From the NCBI RefSeq assembly GCF_035956715.1, contig NZ_CP108381.1, positions 992,001 through 1,056,000 of the forward strand: a stretch of 64,000 bases of DNA, written 5' to 3'. Below the pieces are notes generated by a model, which did no database searches, was not told where the DNA came from, and saw nothing but the letters and a program-made list of their open reading frames with translations. Below, piece after piece: positions 20,407 through 30,002 of this stretch; position 1 is the stretch's first letter, and the number at the start of each line of letters is the position of its first letter. This DNA comes from Nocardia sp. NBC_01329 (GTDB lineage Bacteria > Actinomycetota > Actinomycetes > Mycobacteriales > Mycobacteriaceae). The position numbers and the translations under genes are program-made.

Positions 20407-22968
20407 GTGCCAGAGACCTCGGACCCCGAGACCATCCCCACCGACTCTCCTCGAGACCCCGGTACCGGCCCGGTGGTGTCCGGTCCCGTCAGCCGGCGTA
20501 TCGCCGACGAACTCTCGGTGCGGGAGAACCAGGTCCGGGCTGCCGTCGAACTATTGGACGCCGGTTCGACCGTCCCGTTCATCGCGCGGTACCGCAAAGA
20601 GGTCACCGGTGGTTTGGACGACGCGCAACTGCGCACGCTCGAGGAACGCCTGCACTATCTGCGCGAACTCGACGAACGTCGCGACACCATCATCGAATCC
20701 ATCCGTGGCCAGGGCAAACTCGACGAGGCACTGCACCGGCAATTGGTGCTGGCCGAGACCAAGGCACGGCTCGAGGACATTTACCTGCCCTATAAACCCA
20801 AGCGCCGCACCAAGGCTCAGATCGCGCGTGAAGCAGGACACGAGCCCGTCGCGGCCGCCCTGCTCGGCGACCCGGATACCGATCCGGCCGGGTACTCCGC
20901 CGAACAACTCGAGGGCGCACGGGCCATCCTGGTCGAGCGCTTCGCCGAAGACGCCGATCTGGTGGGCGAACTCCGCGAACTCATGTGGAACCGGGGACGT
21001 GTCACCGCGACCGTGCGTGCCGGTAAGGAAGAAACCGGAGCGAAGTTCGCCGATTACTTCGAATTCGGCGAAGAGTTCGCGAGCCTGCCCTCCCATCGCA
21101 TTCTGGCGCTGCTGCGAGGTGAGAAGGAAGAGGTGCTCAGCCTGCACCTCGACCCCGAACCCGCCGATTCCGAACTCGCGCCCGGCGAACGCAGTCTCTA
21201 CGAAGCCCGGATCGCACAGCGCTTCTCGATCGCCGACGCCGGGCGCGCCGCCGACGGCTGGTTGCTCGATGCGGTGCGCTGGGCCTGGCGGACCAAGCTC
21301 CAGGTGAGCCTGGGCATCGACACCCGGATGCGCCTGCGTCAGGCCGCCGAACGCGACGCGGTCGACGTATTCGCCACCAACCTGCGCGATCTGCTGCTGG
21401 CAGCCCCTGCCGGAACCCGCACCACCATGGGTCTGGACCCGGGCTACCGAACCGGTGTCAAGGTCGCGGTGGTGGACGGCACCGGAAAGGCGGTGGCGAC
21501 CGAGGTGGTGTACCCACACAAACCGCAGAACCAGACCGAGAAATCGCTGGCCGTGCTCGGCGCCCTGGTCGCACGGTTCGGTGTCGAGCTCATCGCCATC
21601 GGCAACGGGACGGCGTCCCGGGAGACCGACGCGCTCGCCGCGCAACTCATCGAACGGATCCCGGAGAACAAACCGACCAAGATCGTGGTCTCCGAGGCGG
21701 GAGCCTCGGTGTACTCGGCCTCGGCGTACGCCTCGCAAGAATTGCCCGATATGGACGTTTCGCTGCGCGGTGCGGTCTCGATCGCGCGCCGGTTGCAGGA
21801 TCCGCTGGCCGAACTGGTCAAGATCGAACCGAAATCGATCGGCGTCGGTCAGTATCAGCACGATGTCTCGGAGACACTGCTGGCCCGATCTCTGGGCGCG
21901 GTGGTGGAGGACGCCGTGAACGCGGTCGGCGTCGATGTGAACACCGCCTCCGTACCGCTGCTGTCGCGGGTCTCCGGTGTTACCGGATCGGTCGCGGAGA
22001 GCATTGTCGCGCACCGGGATCAGAACGGGCCCTTCCGCAGCCGGACCGCGCTGCTGGACGTGCCTCGACTGGGCCCGAAGGCGTTCGAACAGTGCGCGGG
22101 CTTCCTGCGGATCCGTGGCGGCGAGGATCCGCTCGACACTTCGGCGGTGCACCCGGAGGCCTATCCGGTAGTGCGCCGGATCCTCGAGACCACCGGCAGC
22201 GGGATCGCCGAGGTGATCGGCAACGGCACGGTCCTGCGCACGTTGCGCCCGGCCGATTTCACCGATGAGAAATTCGGTGTCCCCACCGTCACCGACATCA
22301 TCAGCGAATTGGAGAAGCCCGGCCGCGACCCGCGTCCGGAGTTCAAGACCGCGGAATTCGCGGCGGGCATCGAGAAGGTCGCCGATCTGGAACCGGGGAT
22401 GGTGCTGGAGGGAGTCGTCACCAACGTCGCCGCGTTCGGTGCCTTCGTCGACGTCGGTGTCCATCAGGACGGCCTGGTGCATGTCTCCGCCATGTCCCGC
22501 AATTTCGTGCGCGACCCCCGCGAAGTGGTCAAATCCGGCGACGTGGTCAAGGTCAAGGTGCTCGAGGTCGATATCGCGCGCCAGCGGATCGGATTGTCGC
22601 TACGGCTCGACGACGAACCGGGCACAGGTAAACCCGAACGGGCCCAGGGCCCCGGAGACCGCGGCCGCGGCCAGGGCGGTCGTGACGGCGGCGCCCGCGG
22701 TGGTGGCGCCGGCGGCAGCGAACGAGGCGGCGGTAGCGAACGGGGCGGCGGTGGTGGTGACTGGGGCGGCCGGACTCGAGGTCGCAACGACAAGAACCGC
22801 GGTGGTCAGGCCGGTGGTCAAGGCCAGGGCCAGGGCAATGGTGGTAATCGTGGCGCCGGTAGCGGTCAGGAACGAAATCGCGGGCAGAGCCGGGACGGCC
22901 GGCGCGATAATGCTCCGGTGAACGGTGCCATGGCCGACGCGTTGCGGCGGGCGGGTTTCCGGAAGTGA
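20407..22968 (+). CDS. tex: Tex family RNA-binding transcription accessory protein
   Basis: Tex proteins bind nucleic acid and influence transcription in many bacteria. The 853-aa protein shows the Tex N-terminal helical region (VPFIARYRKEVTGGLDD, YLPYKPKRRTKAQIAREAG), a YqgF/RuvC-like core (TTMGLDPGYRTGVKVAVVD), helix-hairpin-helix repeats (NAVGVDVNTASVPLLSRVSG and DVPRLGPKAFEQCAGFLRI) and an S1 domain (EPGMVLEGVVTNVAAFGAFVD). The last 130 residues are a Gly/Arg-rich RGG-type tail, longer than in proteobacterial Tex and likely adding RNA affinity. GTG 20407 is chosen because GGGAGG lies about 9 bases upstream; GTG 20398 abuts it. Confidence 0.94.
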   Translation: MPETSDPETIPTDSPRDPGTGPVVSGPVSRRIADELSVRENQVRAAVELLDAGSTVPFIARYRKEVTGGLDDAQLRTLEERLHYLRELDERRDTIIESIRGQGKLDEALHRQLVLAETKARLEDIYLPYKPKRRTKAQIAREAGHEPVAAALLGDPDTDPAGYSAEQLEGARAILVERFAEDADLVGELRELMWNRGRVTATVRAGKEETGAKFADYFEFGEEFASLPSHRILALLRGEKEEVLSLHLDPEPADSELAPGERSLYEARIAQRFSIADAGRAADGWLLDAVRWAWRTKLQVSLGIDTRMRLRQAAERDAVDVFATNLRDLLLAAPAGTRTTMGLDPGYRTGVKVAVVDGTGKAVATEVVYPHKPQNQTEKSLAVLGALVARFGVELIAIGNGTASRETDALAAQLIERIPENKPTKIVVSEAGASVYSASAYASQELPDMDVSLRGAVSIARRLQDPLAELVKIEPKSIGVGQYQHDVSETLLARSLGAVVEDAVNAVGVDVNTASVPLLSRVSGVTGSVAESIVAHRDQNGPFRSRTALLDVPRLGPKAFEQCAGFLRIRGGEDPLDTSAVHPEAYPVVRRILETTGSGIAEVIGNGTVLRTLRPADFTDEKFGVPTVTDIISELEKPGRDPRPEFKTAEFAAGIEKVADLEPGMVLEGVVTNVAAFGAFVDVGVHQDGLVHVSAMSRNFVRDPREVVKSGDVVKVKVLEVDIARQRIGLSLRLDDEPGTGKPERAQGPGDRGRGQGGRDGGARGGGAGGSERGGGSERGGGGGDWGGRTRGRNDKNRGGQAGGQGQGQGNGGNRGAGSGQERNRGQSRDGRRDNAPVNGAMADALRRAGFRK

Positions 22969-22992
22969 CCAACAGCTGATTCGGGGGCCGGT

Positions 22993-23925
22993 ATGCGGCA
23001 GTGGCTGTCCGAGGACGTGATCGCCGCGGGCCGGCTCCCGCTGCTGTGTTTCCTGTTCGGCTTCATCGTCGGATTCCTGGTCATCCGGGTCAGCGTCCGG
23101 CTGATCCGGGCACAGGTGCGCTGGTGGCCCGGCAACCTGAAATCCGGCGGTGTGCACATCCACCACATGGTGTTCGGCGTGGTGCTGGTGCTGATCTCCG
23201 GAATAGGGATGATCGCCGTGGGCGTCGACAACAGCACCGCGACGGCCGCGGTGCTGGCCGCCACCTTCGGAGTCGGGGCCGCCCTCGTGCTCGACGAGTT
23301 CGCGCTCCTGTACTACCTGCGCGATGTGTACTGGGAAAAGCAGGGCCGGACCTCGGTCGACGCTGTGTTCGTCGCCCTGGCGGTCACCGGCCTGCTGCTG
23401 CTCGGATTCCACCCGCTGTGGCTGCTGGAGATCAACGGTGTGCGGCATCAGCCCGGGATAGGGACGCGGGTGCTGGTCGCCGGGTTCGCGGTGGTGAATC
23501 TGGGGCTGGCCGCCGTGGTGATCGCCAAGGGCAAGATCTGGACCGGGTTGTTCGGCATGTTCTTCCTGCCGCTGCTGGTGGTCGGCGCGCTGCGGCTCAG
23601 CCGTCCGGGTGCGCCGTGGGCGCGCTGGCGCTACGGCAGCCGCCGGCGCCTCATGTACCGCGCCATCGTGCGGGAACGCCGATACCGCCGCCCGGTGATC
23701 CGGGCCAAGATCTTCGTCCAGGACCTGATCGCCGGGAGTCCGGACGTCGACCACGTGCGATCTGCGGCCGAAGCGGAGCTGACGCGTAAGGTGAAACCGG
23801 CTCCACCACCGCCGGTGCGGCACCACCCGCTGTTGGAGGAATTGCACCTGTGGCCGCACGACCGGCCCGAGTCGACCGCCGAGGCGGCGAGCCGATCGGG
23901 GCCGGTTTCCGAAAGCGACCCCTGA
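22993..23925 (+). CDS. conserved integral membrane protein
   Basis: A 310-aa protein with about six hydrophobic segments in the first 205 residues: [79 protein letters not shown] and [17 protein letters not shown] conserved [11 protein letters not shown] motif before the second helix suggests a metal or proton site. The C-terminal 100 residues are cytoplasmic, Arg- and Pro-rich. I recall related actinobacterial membrane proteins with the HIHH motif but no assigned function. It lies 24 bases after tex. Confidence 0.8.
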   Translation: MRQWLSEDVIAAGRLPLLCFLFGFIVGFLVIRVSVRLIRAQVRWWPGNLKSGGVHIHHMVFGVVLVLISGIGMIAVGVDNSTATAAVLAATFGVGAALVLDEFALLYYLRDVYWEKQGRTSVDAVFVALAVTGLLLLGFHPLWLLEINGVRHQPGIGTRVLVAGFAVVNLGLAAVVIAKGKIWTGLFGMFFLPLLVVGALRLSRPGAPWARWRYGSRRRLMYRAIVRERRYRRPVIRAKIFVQDLIAGSPDVDHVRSAAEAELTRKVKPAPPPPVRHHPLLEELHLWPHDRPESTAEAASRSGPVSESDP

Positions 23926-24047
23926 TCTGGCACAATGCACAGGTTGCCCTGGGTACGTCCCGGGCGCATCCCACATTCGGAACACGAACCGGTCGAGCAT
24001 CCGCGCCGCCAGGTTCCTCTGTTCGCGCGACCATCAGAAGGATGATC

Positions 24048-24389
24048 ATGAACACCCTTGATTTCGTCGACGAGAGCTCGCTGCGCAGCGACGTCCCCGA
24101 CTTCCGGCCGGGCGACACCCTCAATGTGCACGTGAAGGTCATCGAGGGCTCCAAAGAACGCATCCAGGTCTTCAAGGGCGTCGTCATCCGACGCCAGGGC
24201 GGCGGTATCCGCGAGACCTTCACCGTGCGCAAGGTGTCGTTCGGTGTCGGTGTGGAGCGCACCTTTCCGGTGCACAGCCCCACCATCGATCACATCGATG
24301 TGGTGACCCGCGGTGATGTCCGCCGCGCCAAGCTGTACTACCTGCGGGAGCTCCGCGGTAAGGCCGCCAAGATCAAGGAAAAGCGCTGA
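24048..24389 (+). CDS. rplS: 50S ribosomal protein L19
   Basis: Large-subunit protein at the 30S-50S interface. The 113-aa sequence has [41 protein letters not shown] and the C-terminal [21 protein letters not shown], all family hallmarks. ATG 24048 ([12 protein letters not shown]) is preferred to ATG 24042 because AGAAGG ends about 6 bases before it and 113 aa is the standard length. A strong hairpin follows about 65 bases after the stop. Confidence 0.97.
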   Translation: MNTLDFVDESSLRSDVPDFRPGDTLNVHVKVIEGSKERIQVFKGVVIRRQGGGIRETFTVRKVSFGVGVERTFPVHSPTIDHIDVVTRGDVRRAKLYYLRELRGKAAKIKEKR

Positions 24390-24455
24390 CCCTTCGCTGA
24401 CCGCCGACGCCCGTGCACCCCGGTGCGCGCCGGTGACCTCGGCGAACGGCATATG

Positions 24456-24492
24456 TAGCCCGGTGCCACGATTCCGTTGTGGCACCGGGCTA
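24456..24492 (+). terminator. Strong hairpin between rplS and lepB
   Basis: Perfect 14-base stem TAGCCCGGTGCCAC / GTGGCACCGGGCTA with a 9-base loop and no T-run. It ends 10 bases before the preferred lepB start, so it may act both as rplS terminator and as a structure reducing lepB expression. GTG 24479 lies inside the right arm, which argues against its use as the lepB start. Confidence 0.7.
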
Positions 24493-24502
24493 CGCTGTTC
24501 GC

Positions 24503-25285
24503 GTGGCAGATGAGAGTTGGTCGGTTTCCGGATCCGGATCCAGGGACGAACCGCCGAGAAGGCGTCGTGCGCGAAAGCAGGTAAAAGCGAAGCGGCAGCG
24601 CCCGTTCTGGCAGGAACTTCCCATCCTGCTCGTCATCGCGGCGATCATCGCCGCTCTCATGGTCACCTTCGTCGGCCGTCCCTATGTCATCCCCTCCCAG
24701 TCCATGGAACCCACCCTGCACGGCTGCGCCGGCTGTACCGGCGACCGGATCTACGTGCAGAAGGTGAGCTATTACTGGAGTGATCCGAAACCCGGTGATG
24801 TCGTCGTGTTCGTGGGACCGCCGTCCTGGAACGATCACTACGTCTCCATCCGGTCGGAGAATCCCGCGGTCCGCGGAATCCAGAACTTCTTCGCCTTCTT
24901 CGGCCTCGTACCACCGGATGAGAACGACCTGGTGAAGCGGGTGATCGCGGTCGGTGGACAGACCGTGGAGTGCTGCGATGACCAGGGCCGGGTCATGGTG
25001 GACGGTAAACCGCTGGACGAGCCCTACGTCGCCGACGACTACCCGTGGGTGCAGGGTCAGCAGAACGCCGCCTATCCGGTCGGCCGGGTCTTCGGACCGG
25101 TACTGGTTCCGCCGGGTCATCTGTGGGTGATGGGTGACAACCGCAATGAATCCCGCGATTCCCGCGCTCATGTCGGCGATGATCTGCAGGGCACCGTCCC
25201 CATCGAGAATGTTCGCGGTAAAGCCGTCTTCAAGATCTGGCCGCCCGGCCGTATCGGTCCGGTCACCTCGCAGGATCCGCAATAG
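24503..25285 (+). CDS. lepB: signal peptidase I
   Basis: Membrane serine protease that removes Sec and Tat signal peptides. From GTG 24503 the 260-aa protein has a basic N-terminal cytoplasmic part, one transmembrane helix ([18 protein letters not shown]) and the extracytoplasmic catalytic domain: box B with the nucleophile Ser67 in [10 protein letters not shown], the general-base Lys in [11 protein letters not shown], and box [15 protein letters not shown]. An insertion with two Cys pairs (HGCAGCTGD and ECCDD) is typical of mycobacterial enzymes. The frame is open to 24479, inside the hairpin. It lies in the conserved rplS-lepB-rnhB order. Confidence 0.95.
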   Translation: MADESWSVSGSGSRDEPPRRRRARKQVKAKRQRPFWQELPILLVIAAIIAALMVTFVGRPYVIPSQSMEPTLHGCAGCTGDRIYVQKVSYYWSDPKPGDVVVFVGPPSWNDHYVSIRSENPAVRGIQNFFAFFGLVPPDENDLVKRVIAVGGQTVECCDDQGRVMVDGKPLDEPYVADDYPWVQGQQNAAYPVGRVFGPVLVPPGHLWVMGDNRNESRDSRAHVGDDLQGTVPIENVRGKAVFKIWPPGRIGPVTSQDPQ

Positions 25286-25434
25286 TCGAGCCGTGGTCGC
25301 ACGTCGGCACCCGGTTTCCCGCGCCGCCGATCGCCTTGCCGGACAAGCCGTTCGATCGGCCCCTACCGGTACTGCGTTCGACCCGGTGCGCGATAATCGG
25401 GCCGTGGTTCCGATCATCTGTCGCGAGGTGGCCA

Positions 25435-26178
25435 GTGACACGAAGTAACCGAGCCGGCTCGGGGCGAGTCGGCAGTTGGCCGCCACGTGTCGTGGTACGC
25501 AGGGCCGCCGGTCTGCGGACGCTGGATTCGGCGCTGATCCGCAGCGGCCTGGGGCCGGTCGCCGGTGTGGACGAGGCAGGGCGCGGCCCGAGTGCCGGGC
25601 CCCTGGTGGTCGCCGCGTGCGTGCTCGCGCCGAAAGCGTCGACTGCGCTGGCCGGACTCAACGACTCCAAGAAGTTGACCGAGTCGGCCCGTGAATCACT
25701 GTTCCCGGTGATCAAGCGGCTGGCTCTGGCCTGGAAGGTGGTGGTGATCCCGGCCGCGGAGATCGACGCCATCGGAATCCACGTCGCCAACATCGAAGGT
25801 ATGCGCCGCGCGGTCGCGGGCCTGGATTGTTCGCCGGGTTATGTGCTCACCGACGGTTTCCGGGTGCCGGGGCTGGCGGTGCCGTCGCTGCCGGTGATCG
25901 GTGGCGACGCCAGCGCCGCCTGTATAGCGGCGGCCAGTGTGCTGGCCAAGGTCACCCGGGACCGGATGATGGTCGAACTCGATCAGCGCCGGCCGGGCTA
26001 CGGATTCGCCGAGCACAAGGGCTACAACACCACACAGCACCTCGAAGCGCTGCGCCGGCTCGGCCCGTGCCCGGAACATCGCCGGTCGTGGCGTACGGTG
26101 CGCGAATGCGGCGCGCCCGTACCCGCGGGGGCCGAATCCCTGGCATTCGCCACCGCCGATACCGGCGGCGCCGCCTGA
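25435..26178 (+). CDS. rnhB: ribonuclease HII
   Basis: Removes RNA from RNA-DNA hybrids and misincorporated ribonucleotides. The catalytic acids are visible: [18 protein letters not shown] (DE pair), [20 protein letters not shown] and [21 protein letters not shown] 25435 gives 247 aa with GCGAGG about 8 bases upstream; the open frame back to 25336 adds an unconserved N-terminus. The first 45 residues are a variable basic extension. Followed by the DUF2469 gene in the conserved lepB-rnhB-DUF2469-yraN order. Confidence 0.93.
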   Translation: MTRSNRAGSGRVGSWPPRVVVRRAAGLRTLDSALIRSGLGPVAGVDEAGRGPSAGPLVVAACVLAPKASTALAGLNDSKKLTESARESLFPVIKRLALAWKVVVIPAAEIDAIGIHVANIEGMRRAVAGLDCSPGYVLTDGFRVPGLAVPSLPVIGGDASAACIAAASVLAKVTRDRMMVELDQRRPGYGFAEHKGYNTTQHLEALRRLGPCPEHRRSWRTVRECGAPVPAGAESLAFATADTGGAA

Positions 26179-26316
26179 CCGGGGCCTGCGCGGCCGGTCA
26201 CGGCCCGTCGCGCAGCGCACCGGCGCAGTGCGGCCCGGCCCACGGTGACATGCCCTGGGACGATGAGCGATGATAGCTGCAGACGCAAGGCGGCGAGAAG
26301 GAGGACGTTCCACCCG

Positions 26317-26622
26317 ATGAGTGCCGAGGACCTCGAGAAATACGAAACCGAGATGGAGCTCTCGCTCTACCGGGAGTACAAGGACATCGTCGGTCAGTTC
26401 TCGTACGTGGTGGAAACCGAACGCCGCTTCTATCTGGCCAACTCGGTGGAGCTACGACCGCAGAACGCCGACGGTGAGGTGTACTTCGAAGTTCGGATGA
26501 GCGATGCGTGGGTGTGGGATATGTACCGGCCCGCGCGCTTCGTCAAACACGTCCGGGTGATCACCTTCAAGGACGTGAACATCGAAGAGCTGGAGAAACC
26601 CGACCTGCGCCTGCCGGAATGA
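26317..26622 (+). CDS. DUF2469 family protein
   Basis: A 101-aa acidic protein beginning MSAEDLEKYETEMELSLYRE, with the strongly conserved FSYVVETERRFYLANSVEL and MSDAWVWDMYRPARFVKHV. DUF2469 proteins are universal in actinobacteria next to rnhB and yraN (Rv2901c in M. tuberculosis, from memory) and have no assigned role. The ATG at 26317 is the conserved start, with GGAGG about 11 bases upstream; the open frame back to 26245 is not family-like. Confidence 0.92.
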   Translation: MSAEDLEKYETEMELSLYREYKDIVGQFSYVVETERRFYLANSVELRPQNADGEVYFEVRMSDAWVWDMYRPARFVKHVRVITFKDVNIEELEKPDLRLPE

Positions 26623-26744
26623 GCCGCCGCGCCGGATGGCGCGCGGGGCTCGCCGGGTGACCTGTCCACAGGTCCCGAGTTGTCCACAGATCTGCTGTTT
26701 CCGCAGTTCGCCGCTGGATCGGCCGCGGAGTCACCGCGGATGCT

Positions 26745-27107
26745 GTGCCGGTGGGACACAACGCGGCGCTCGGCGCACAAGGGGAGGAACTGGCGGCCAG
26801 GTATCTGCAGGCCGCCGGGATGGAGATCGTCTGCCGTAACTGGCGGTGCAGATACGGCGAACTGGACCTGGTGGTCCGCGATGCGGGGGTAACCGCGTTC
26901 GTCGAGGTGAAAACCAGATCGGGGCTCGGCTACGGAACCCCGGCCGAGGCCGTCACCTACGACAAACGCCGGCGGATCCGCCGCCTGGCGCTGCTCTGGC
27001 TCACCGAACAGGACGGGCCGTGGCAGCGGATCCGGTTCGACGTGGTCGCGATCGTGCTCTCACGCAGCGCCGACCCCGTTATCGATCACCTCCGGGCGGT
27101 GTTCTGA
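26745..27107 (+). CDS. YraN / UPF0102 family endonuclease-like protein
   Basis: A 120-aa protein with the restriction-endonuclease-like core of the YraN family: GAQGEELAARYLQAAGMEIV, then RYGELDLVV and FVEVKTRSGLGYG, which supply the E-x-D and E-x-K metal-binding residues. The biological role is unsettled. The stop overlaps the yifB start by one base (TGATG), so the two are co-translated. The GTG at 26745 is the earliest start; no clear Shine-Dalgarno decides. Confidence 0.92.
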   Translation: MPVGHNAALGAQGEELAARYLQAAGMEIVCRNWRCRYGELDLVVRDAGVTAFVEVKTRSGLGYGTPAEAVTYDKRRRIRRLALLWLTEQDGPWQRIRFDVVAIVLSRSADPVIDHLRAVF

Positions 27108-28618
27108 TGCCCCTCGGCCGGGCTTGCTCGATCGCGGTGCGTGGGATCGACGGGCAGGTCGTGGAGATCGAGGCCGATATCGGCCAGGGCCTGCCGTCGG
27201 TGCATCTGGTCGGTCTGCCGGATACCTCGCTGCAGGAATCCCGGGACCGGGTCCGAGCGGCCGTAGCCAATACCGGCGAGAAATGGCCGGATGGCCGGGT
27301 GATCCTGGCGCTGTCGCCGGCGACGCTGCCCAAGGTCGGCTCCGTCTACGATCTCGCGCTGGCGGCCGCAGTACTCGACGCCGCCGATATCGTGCCCTCG
27401 GAGCGGCTCGCGGGCACAGTGCTGCTGGGTGAACTCGCGCTCGACGGGCGGTTGCGCCGGGTACGCGGAATCCTGCCCGCAGTACTGGCGGCCCGCCGGG
27501 CGGGTCGGAAGACCGTAGTGGTCCCGGAGGAAGCCTTGCCGGAAGCGGGCCTGGTCGCCGGGGTCCGGGTGCTGGGTGCGCCCAATCTGCGCGCCGCGAT
27601 CGATTGGTTGCGTGGAGACGGAGGTCTCGAGGAATCCTCGGGGACCCTCCTGACGCCACTGCCCGCCCCGACGGGGGACCTCCGCGATGTCGCCGGACAA
27701 CACGAGGCCCGCTGGGCGCTCGAGGTCGCTGCCGCCGGCGGACATCACCTGCTGCTCACCGGAGCGCCCGGTATCGGGAAGACCATGCTGGCGCAGCGGC
27801 TGCCCGGGGTGCTGCCGCCCCTGTCGGAGAACGAAGCGCTCGAGGTCACCGCCATCCATTCGGTGGCAGGCACTCTCTCGGACGAACAACCGCTGATCAC
27901 CGTCCCGCCCTTCGTCGCGCCGCACCATTCGACCTCGGTGAGCGCCATGGTGGGTGGTGGCTCGGGGCAGGCGCGGCCCGGCGCGGTCAGCCGGGCCCAC
28001 AGGGGCGTGCTGTTCCTGGACGAATGTGCCGAGATCGGCGCCAAAGTGCTCGAGGCGATGCGAACTCCGCTGGAGGAGGGTGAGGTGCGGATCGCGCGTC
28101 GCGACGGAGTGGCGCGGTACCCGGCACGATTCCAGCTGATACTGGCCGCGAATCCGTGCCCCTGTGCCCCCGCCCGCGACGTCGACTGCATCTGCGCTCC
28201 GCTCGCTCGCCGCCGCTACCTGGGCAAGCTGTCCGGTCCGCTGATGGACCGCATCGATATCTGGCTGCAGATGCATCCGGTATCGGGTGCCGGTCTCGCG
28301 GCAGCGGAATCCGAAGACAGCGCGACCGTCCGTGGCCGGGTGATCGCCGCCCGGGCCGCCGCCGTCGCTCGATGGCATGACGACGGGTGGCGCACCAACG
28401 CAGAAGTTCCGGGGTATGCCTTGCGTCGGCGGTTTCCGTTGCCCGCCGAGGCGACGGCGCCGGTGGAAGCGGCGCTGCGGCTCGGCAGGATTTCGGCGCG
28501 TGGCGCCGACCGGGCGCTCCGGGTCGCGTGGACGGTCTGCGATCTGCGGGGCGCCGACAGGCCCACCGCGCACGATGTGATGCAAGCGCTCGACTTCCGG
28601 CAGCGGAGTCCCCGGTGA
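27107..28618 (+). CDS. YifB/ComM family Mg-chelatase-like AAA+ ATPase
   Basis: Homologue of ComM, a helicase that promotes branch migration during natural transformation. The 503-aa protein has an N-terminal Lon-protease-like fold domain (SVHLVGLPDTSLQESRDRVR), an AAA+ core with Walker A LTGAPGIGKTML and Walker B HRGVLFLDECAEIG, a Cys cluster NPCPCAPARDVDCICAP typical of the family, and a C-terminal Mg-chelatase domain (ARGADRALRVAWTVCDLRG). It overlaps yraN by one base and dprA by four, so yraN-yifB-dprA is one operon of DNA-uptake-type genes. Confidence 0.94.
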   Translation: MPLGRACSIAVRGIDGQVVEIEADIGQGLPSVHLVGLPDTSLQESRDRVRAAVANTGEKWPDGRVILALSPATLPKVGSVYDLALAAAVLDAADIVPSERLAGTVLLGELALDGRLRRVRGILPAVLAARRAGRKTVVVPEEALPEAGLVAGVRVLGAPNLRAAIDWLRGDGGLEESSGTLLTPLPAPTGDLRDVAGQHEARWALEVAAAGGHHLLLTGAPGIGKTMLAQRLPGVLPPLSENEALEVTAIHSVAGTLSDEQPLITVPPFVAPHHSTSVSAMVGGGSGQARPGAVSRAHRGVLFLDECAEIGAKVLEAMRTPLEEGEVRIARRDGVARYPARFQLILAANPCPCAPARDVDCICAPLARRRYLGKLSGPLMDRIDIWLQMHPVSGAGLAAAESEDSATVRGRVIAARAAAVARWHDDGWRTNAEVPGYALRRRFPLPAEATAPVEAALRLGRISARGADRALRVAWTVCDLRGADRPTAHDVMQALDFRQRSPR

Positions 28619-29805
28619 ACGCCGCCGGTACCGGCTCGCCGCCGGTGCGGGTGGACGTGGGTGAGCGCGAGGAGCGGCAGCTGGCCTGGGCATACCTGTC
28701 CCGGGTGGTGCTGGGGCCGTGCCCGGCACTCACTGCGCTGATCGACTCGGTGGGGGTGCGGGAGGCGGCGCGGGCGGTGCGCGAACACGCGCTGCCGCAG
28801 GTTCTGCGTGACGCGACCGCGCGGCGGCGGGATGTCGACACGGCCGCACGGGATCTGGAGACGATCCATGCCCGTGGTGGTCGGCTGGTAACCCCGGATG
28901 ACGCCGAATGGCCGGCCTGGCGACTGCTCGGGCTCGCCCAGCTGCTCCCGGGCCGCGACCCCGACGGTGCGGTACCGCTGGTGCTCTGGGTCCGTGGCGA
29001 ACGGAATCTGAGCGAGTTCACCGAGCGCGCGCTGGCGGTGGTCGGAGCCCGATGCAGCACCGGATACGGCGATCGGATCGCCGGTGAGATCGCCGGGGAA
29101 CTGGCGGCCCGCGGCTGGACCATCGTCTCGGGCGCGGCCTTCGGCATCGACGGCATCGCGCACCGGGCTGCTCTGACTGTCGGTGGGGCCACCATCGCAG
29201 TCCTGGCCTGCGGCGCCGACCGGCCCTATCCTGCCGGCCACGATCGCCTCATCGCCCGGATCGCCGAAGCCGGTCTGGTGGTGAGCGAATACCCGCCCGG
29301 TACGCCCGCCCGCAAACACCATTTCCTGGCCAGGAACCGGCTGATCGGCTCTCTTGCCGACGGTGTGCTGGTCGTCGAGGCGGGAATGCGCAGCGGGGCC
29401 CGTAACACCGTGAAATGGGCTCGCCGGATCGGGCGACCCGCGCTCGCCGTGCCGGGATCGGTGGATTCGGCAGCCTCCGCGGGCTGCCATCGGATGATCC
29501 GCGATGGGGAAGCGGTGCTCGTCACCGGTACGGCGGACGTACTGGCCGAAGTCGCACCCCTGCATCTGCCGTGCACCGCCGGGTCCGAGTCGTCCGGAGA
29601 CGGTCGTCCCAGCGGTGTCGCAGCACAGATCCTTGCGGCCCTTCCCGACACCGGTGGTAGGTGGCCGCACGAGATTGCCGCCGCGACCGGAATGGAGTCG
29701 GCGGAGGTACGGGCCGCCCTCGTAGCACTCGATCTTGCGGGAGTGGCCGCCCGTAGCGACGCGGGCTGGTTCCGATCGGACCGGGCGGAGAAAGGAGGAG
29801 AATGA
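28615..29805 (+). CDS. dprA: DNA processing protein DprA
   Basis: Rossmann-fold protein that binds incoming single-stranded DNA and loads RecA. The start GTG at 28615 overlaps the yifB stop (GTGA); longer frames upstream are inside yifB. An N-terminal helical part (residues 1-95) is followed by the DprA core: LAVVGARCSTGYGDRIA, VSGAAFGIDGIAHRAAL, GTPARKHHFLARNRLIGSL, VVEAGMRSGARNTVKWA and AVPGSVDSAASAGCHRMI. A C-terminal winged-helix-like domain ends the 396-aa protein. Natural competence is not shown in most relatives, so the role may be in recombination generally. Confidence 0.94.
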   Translation: MNAAGTGSPPVRVDVGEREERQLAWAYLSRVVLGPCPALTALIDSVGVREAARAVREHALPQVLRDATARRRDVDTAARDLETIHARGGRLVTPDDAEWPAWRLLGLAQLLPGRDPDGAVPLVLWVRGERNLSEFTERALAVVGARCSTGYGDRIAGEIAGELAARGWTIVSGAAFGIDGIAHRAALTVGGATIAVLACGADRPYPAGHDRLIARIAEAGLVVSEYPPGTPARKHHFLARNRLIGSLADGVLVVEAGMRSGARNTVKWARRIGRPALAVPGSVDSAASAGCHRMIRDGEAVLVTGTADVLAEVAPLHLPCTAGSESSGDGRPSGVAAQILAALPDTGGRWPHEIAAATGMESAEVRAALVALDLAGVAARSDAGWFRSDRAEKGGE

Positions 29806-30002
29806 ACCCGGAAGTCACCCGGTACTGCGCCGCTGACCCGAATCGTCGCCGGAACAGGGGCTCCGAACTCGGACAGGGGTTGCCCAGGTGGGACCGCTGA
29901 TCGGAAGCACGCCCCGCGGGCCGCGTCCGTGGGGATGCGGGGCGCGCGAGGATATCGGCGCGTGGGCTTGCGCTTCGGGGGCGCGGGGGTAACGGTAAGA
30001 CG

